A stretch of 61,755 nt of DNA from Pyrodictiaceae archaeon. Lineage in GTDB: Archaea > Thermoproteota > Thermoprotei_A > Sulfolobales > Pyrodictiaceae. Within the stretch, counting starts at the first letter, position 1. The number at the start of each line of letters is the position of its first letter. The position numbers and the translations under genes are program-made. Location of the stretch: positions 8,001 to 69,755 of the forward strand of contig JAMOSW010000129.1 of NCBI GenBank assembly GCA_027062725.1. The letters run 5' to 3'. Under the pieces are notes generated by a model, which did no database searches, was not told the origin of the DNA, and saw only the letters and a program-made list of their open reading frames with translations. Positions 60,601 through 61,755 of the stretch are shown here, piece after piece.

Positions 60601-60624
60601 GGAGGTGCCGACGTGAGCACCTCC
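60601..60624. repeat. 8-bp inverted repeat (GGAGGTGC / GCACCTCC)
   Basis: Perfect arms 60601-60608 and 60617-60624 around an 8-nt loop, in the gene-free stretch between the ABC ATPase stop (60760) and the small coiled-coil gene. It could act as a hairpin at the 3' end of the ABC ATPase message. The rest of this stretch (60466-60759) shows no gene. Confidence 0.55.
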
Positions 60625-60759
60625 ACGGATGTGTTGATGCCGGGAGTGACCCGCCCCCTGCTCATCCAGCCCCGGCGACACGGGGTAGGTTGCAGGGGAC
60701 CGGGGTTCCACGCAGAGAGTTGCCCAACCCCAGGGAGGAAATATAGGCTTCGTGTGGGG

Positions 60760-61755
60760 CTAGACCTGTTCCATAGCCTCTCTGACTATCTTTTCTTCAA
60801 CCGGGTATGCGTGAACGTTGTCTAGGGGTACGTATACCTCTACTTCACTTCCTGGCTGTGGTGGCGTAATGTCCGTGGGCAGGTCGAGCATGATCTCGCT
60901 ACTTGTGCCGTGTGGCGTCACCCTGAGCTCTATGTAGCCGCCTAGATACATGACGACACTCACTCGGCCTCTTAATGACGTATGCCTGATCTTGGGTGGT
61001 GCCAGCCTGGCCCCATCGGCCTTAATGACAACAGCAGCGTCGTCACCTACTGATAGTCCATGGTTAACTGCCTCTATGCTGGTCTCGCCGACCTTCACCT
61101 TCACGGTGTCCTCCCGGCTCTCCAGTACCTTGCCCAGCACCAGGGAGGTCCTACCAAGGAACACTGCTGTAAACAGGGTTCCAGGCCTCCTATACAGCTC
61201 AGTCGGGCTGCCTACCTGCTCGATCTGTCCATCCCTCATAACAGCCATTCTGTCTGCAAGGCTCATAGCCTCCTCCTGGTCGTGAGTCACGTAGACCATT
61301 GTTATGCCTAGCTGCCTCTGAAGCTTCTTCAGTTCGCCCCTCAGCTTAAGTCTAAGCTTTGCGTCCAAATTGCTTAGTGGCTCGTCGAGAAGAAGCACTT
61401 GGGGCTGAACAGCCAGCGCACGAGCCAACGCTACCCTCTGCTGCTGACCCCCGCTCAGCTGGCCAGGGTAGCGTTTCTCGAAACCTTCCAGCCCTAGAAG
61501 TTCAAGTACCCACTTGACGCGGCGCCGCACCTCATCCTCCGGCAGCTTCCGGAGCCTAAGCCCAAACGCTATGTTCTCGTAGACTGTCATGTGGGGCCAT
61601 AGAGCCCAGTTCTGGAAAACCATTACGGTGCCACGTTTATCGGGAGGCACATCCGTAACATCACGTCCGCCAATGTAGACGCGACCCTCGTCGGGTATCT
61701 CAAAGCCAGCTATGATGCGGAGAAGCGTTGTTTTACCGCAGCCGCTCGGTCCAAG
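60760..61755 (-). CDS. Sugar-type ABC transporter ATP-binding protein (5' end cut)
   Basis: The frame runs off the right edge; the first visible residues are the Walker A GPSGCGKTTLLRIIAG. They are followed by the Q-loop FQNWALWPH, signature LSGGQQQRVALARALA, Walker B LLLDEPLSNLD, and the H-loop VYVTHDQEEA. The C-terminal about 100 residues (VGKVLESREDTVKVKVGETSIEAV...VYVPLDNVHAYPVEEK) form a TOBE domain. This is the MalK/UgpC arrangement, energising uptake of sugars or glycerol-phosphate. Partner genes lie outside the window. Confidence 0.93.
   Translation of the reverse strand, partial: LGPSGCGKTTLLRIIAGFEIPDEGRVYIGGRDVTDVPPDKRGTVMVFQNWALWPHMTVYENIAFGLRLRKLPEDEVRRRVKWVLELLGLEGFEKRYPGQLSGGQQQRVALARALAVQPQVLLLDEPLSNLDAKLRLKLRGELKKLQRQLGITMVYVTHDQEEAMSLADRMAVMRDGQIEQVGSPTELYRRPGTLFTAVFLGRTSLVLGKVLESREDTVKVKVGETSIEAVNHGLSVGDDAAVVIKADGARLAPPKIRHTSLRGRVSVVMYLGGYIELRVTPHGTSSEIMLDLPTDITPPQPGSEVEVYVPLDNVHAYPVEEKIVREAMEQV

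Overview
The window reads as a chromosomal segment of a hyperthermophilic crenarchaeon. Evidence is the core gene set: RNA polymerase subunit P, TFB, PCNA, Nop5 and fibrillarin, class I lysyl-tRNA synthetase, deoxyhypusine synthase, ether-lipid enzymes, TiaS, Taw3 and an Elf1 homologue. Coding sequence is fairly G+C rich, starts are often GTG or TTG, and Shine-Dalgarno motifs of the GGAGG/GAGGTG type are common. The style fits Desulfurococcales, perhaps Pyrodictiaceae; that placement is inference from gene content, not a database match.

Layout. 1-2440: a gene cut by the left edge that may be a Csx1-like CARF protein, tRNA-Ala(CGC), a gene-free GC-rich stretch, tRNA-His(GTG) and an RNase P RNA (1961-2323) closed by a 16-bp P1 helix. 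2441-7223: Elf1, GGGP synthase, MazG, Sec61-beta, TiaS, a solo RAM domain, Tsr3 and tRNA-Leu(GAG). 7381-13806: K+ channel, HTH regulator, RIO-like kinase, CCA enzyme, HD protein, a candidate structured RNA and a geranylgeranyl reductase-like protein. 13994-23512: prenyl synthase, PCNA, ATP-grasp ligase, an unknown gene overlapping MTA phosphorylase, a methyltransferase, a UbiA enzyme, Taw3 and three unknowns. 23790-29112: Nop5-fibrillarin, UPF0216, a COG1395-type regulator and AspRS. 29352-33018: a three-gene cassette that looks like the siroheme-dependent heme route. 33002-41538: folate-type cyclo-ligase, two PD-(D/E)XK candidates, deoxyhypusine synthase, aKMT-like methyltransferase, UbiX, EndA and a DUF47 protein. 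41543-51023: B12-type radical SAM protein, GlyRS, agmatinase family, RpoP/aIF1 divergent pair, TFB and LysRS. 51134-61755: spermidine synthase, a membrane-anchored protein with a caspase/CHAT-like His...Cys pattern, a DUF357-nucleotidyltransferase fusion, tRNA-Thr(TGT), YkgJ, DUF1028, an AglH-like enzyme, isochorismatase family, XPD and a sugar-type ABC ATPase cut by the right edge.

Themes. Ether-lipid enzymes are scattered through the window (GGGP synthase, prenyl synthase, UbiA family, geranylgeranyl reductase). tRNA and rRNA maturation is strongly represented (RNase P RNA, EndA, CCA enzyme, TiaS, Taw3, Tsr3, Nop5/fibrillarin). Polyamine to hypusine genes also occur together in the window (agmatinase family, aminopropyltransferase, MTA phosphorylase, deoxyhypusine synthase). 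All four tRNA genes encode their CCA end.

The most unusual items are the CHAT-like membrane protein (52823-53635), the TFB with half its zinc ligands missing, a radical SAM protein whose cysteine motif is split by an insertion, TiaS with no ATG/GTG/TTG start, a 98-nt gene overlap at UbiX, and candidate RNAs at 12195-12440 and on the minus strand of 1135-1375.
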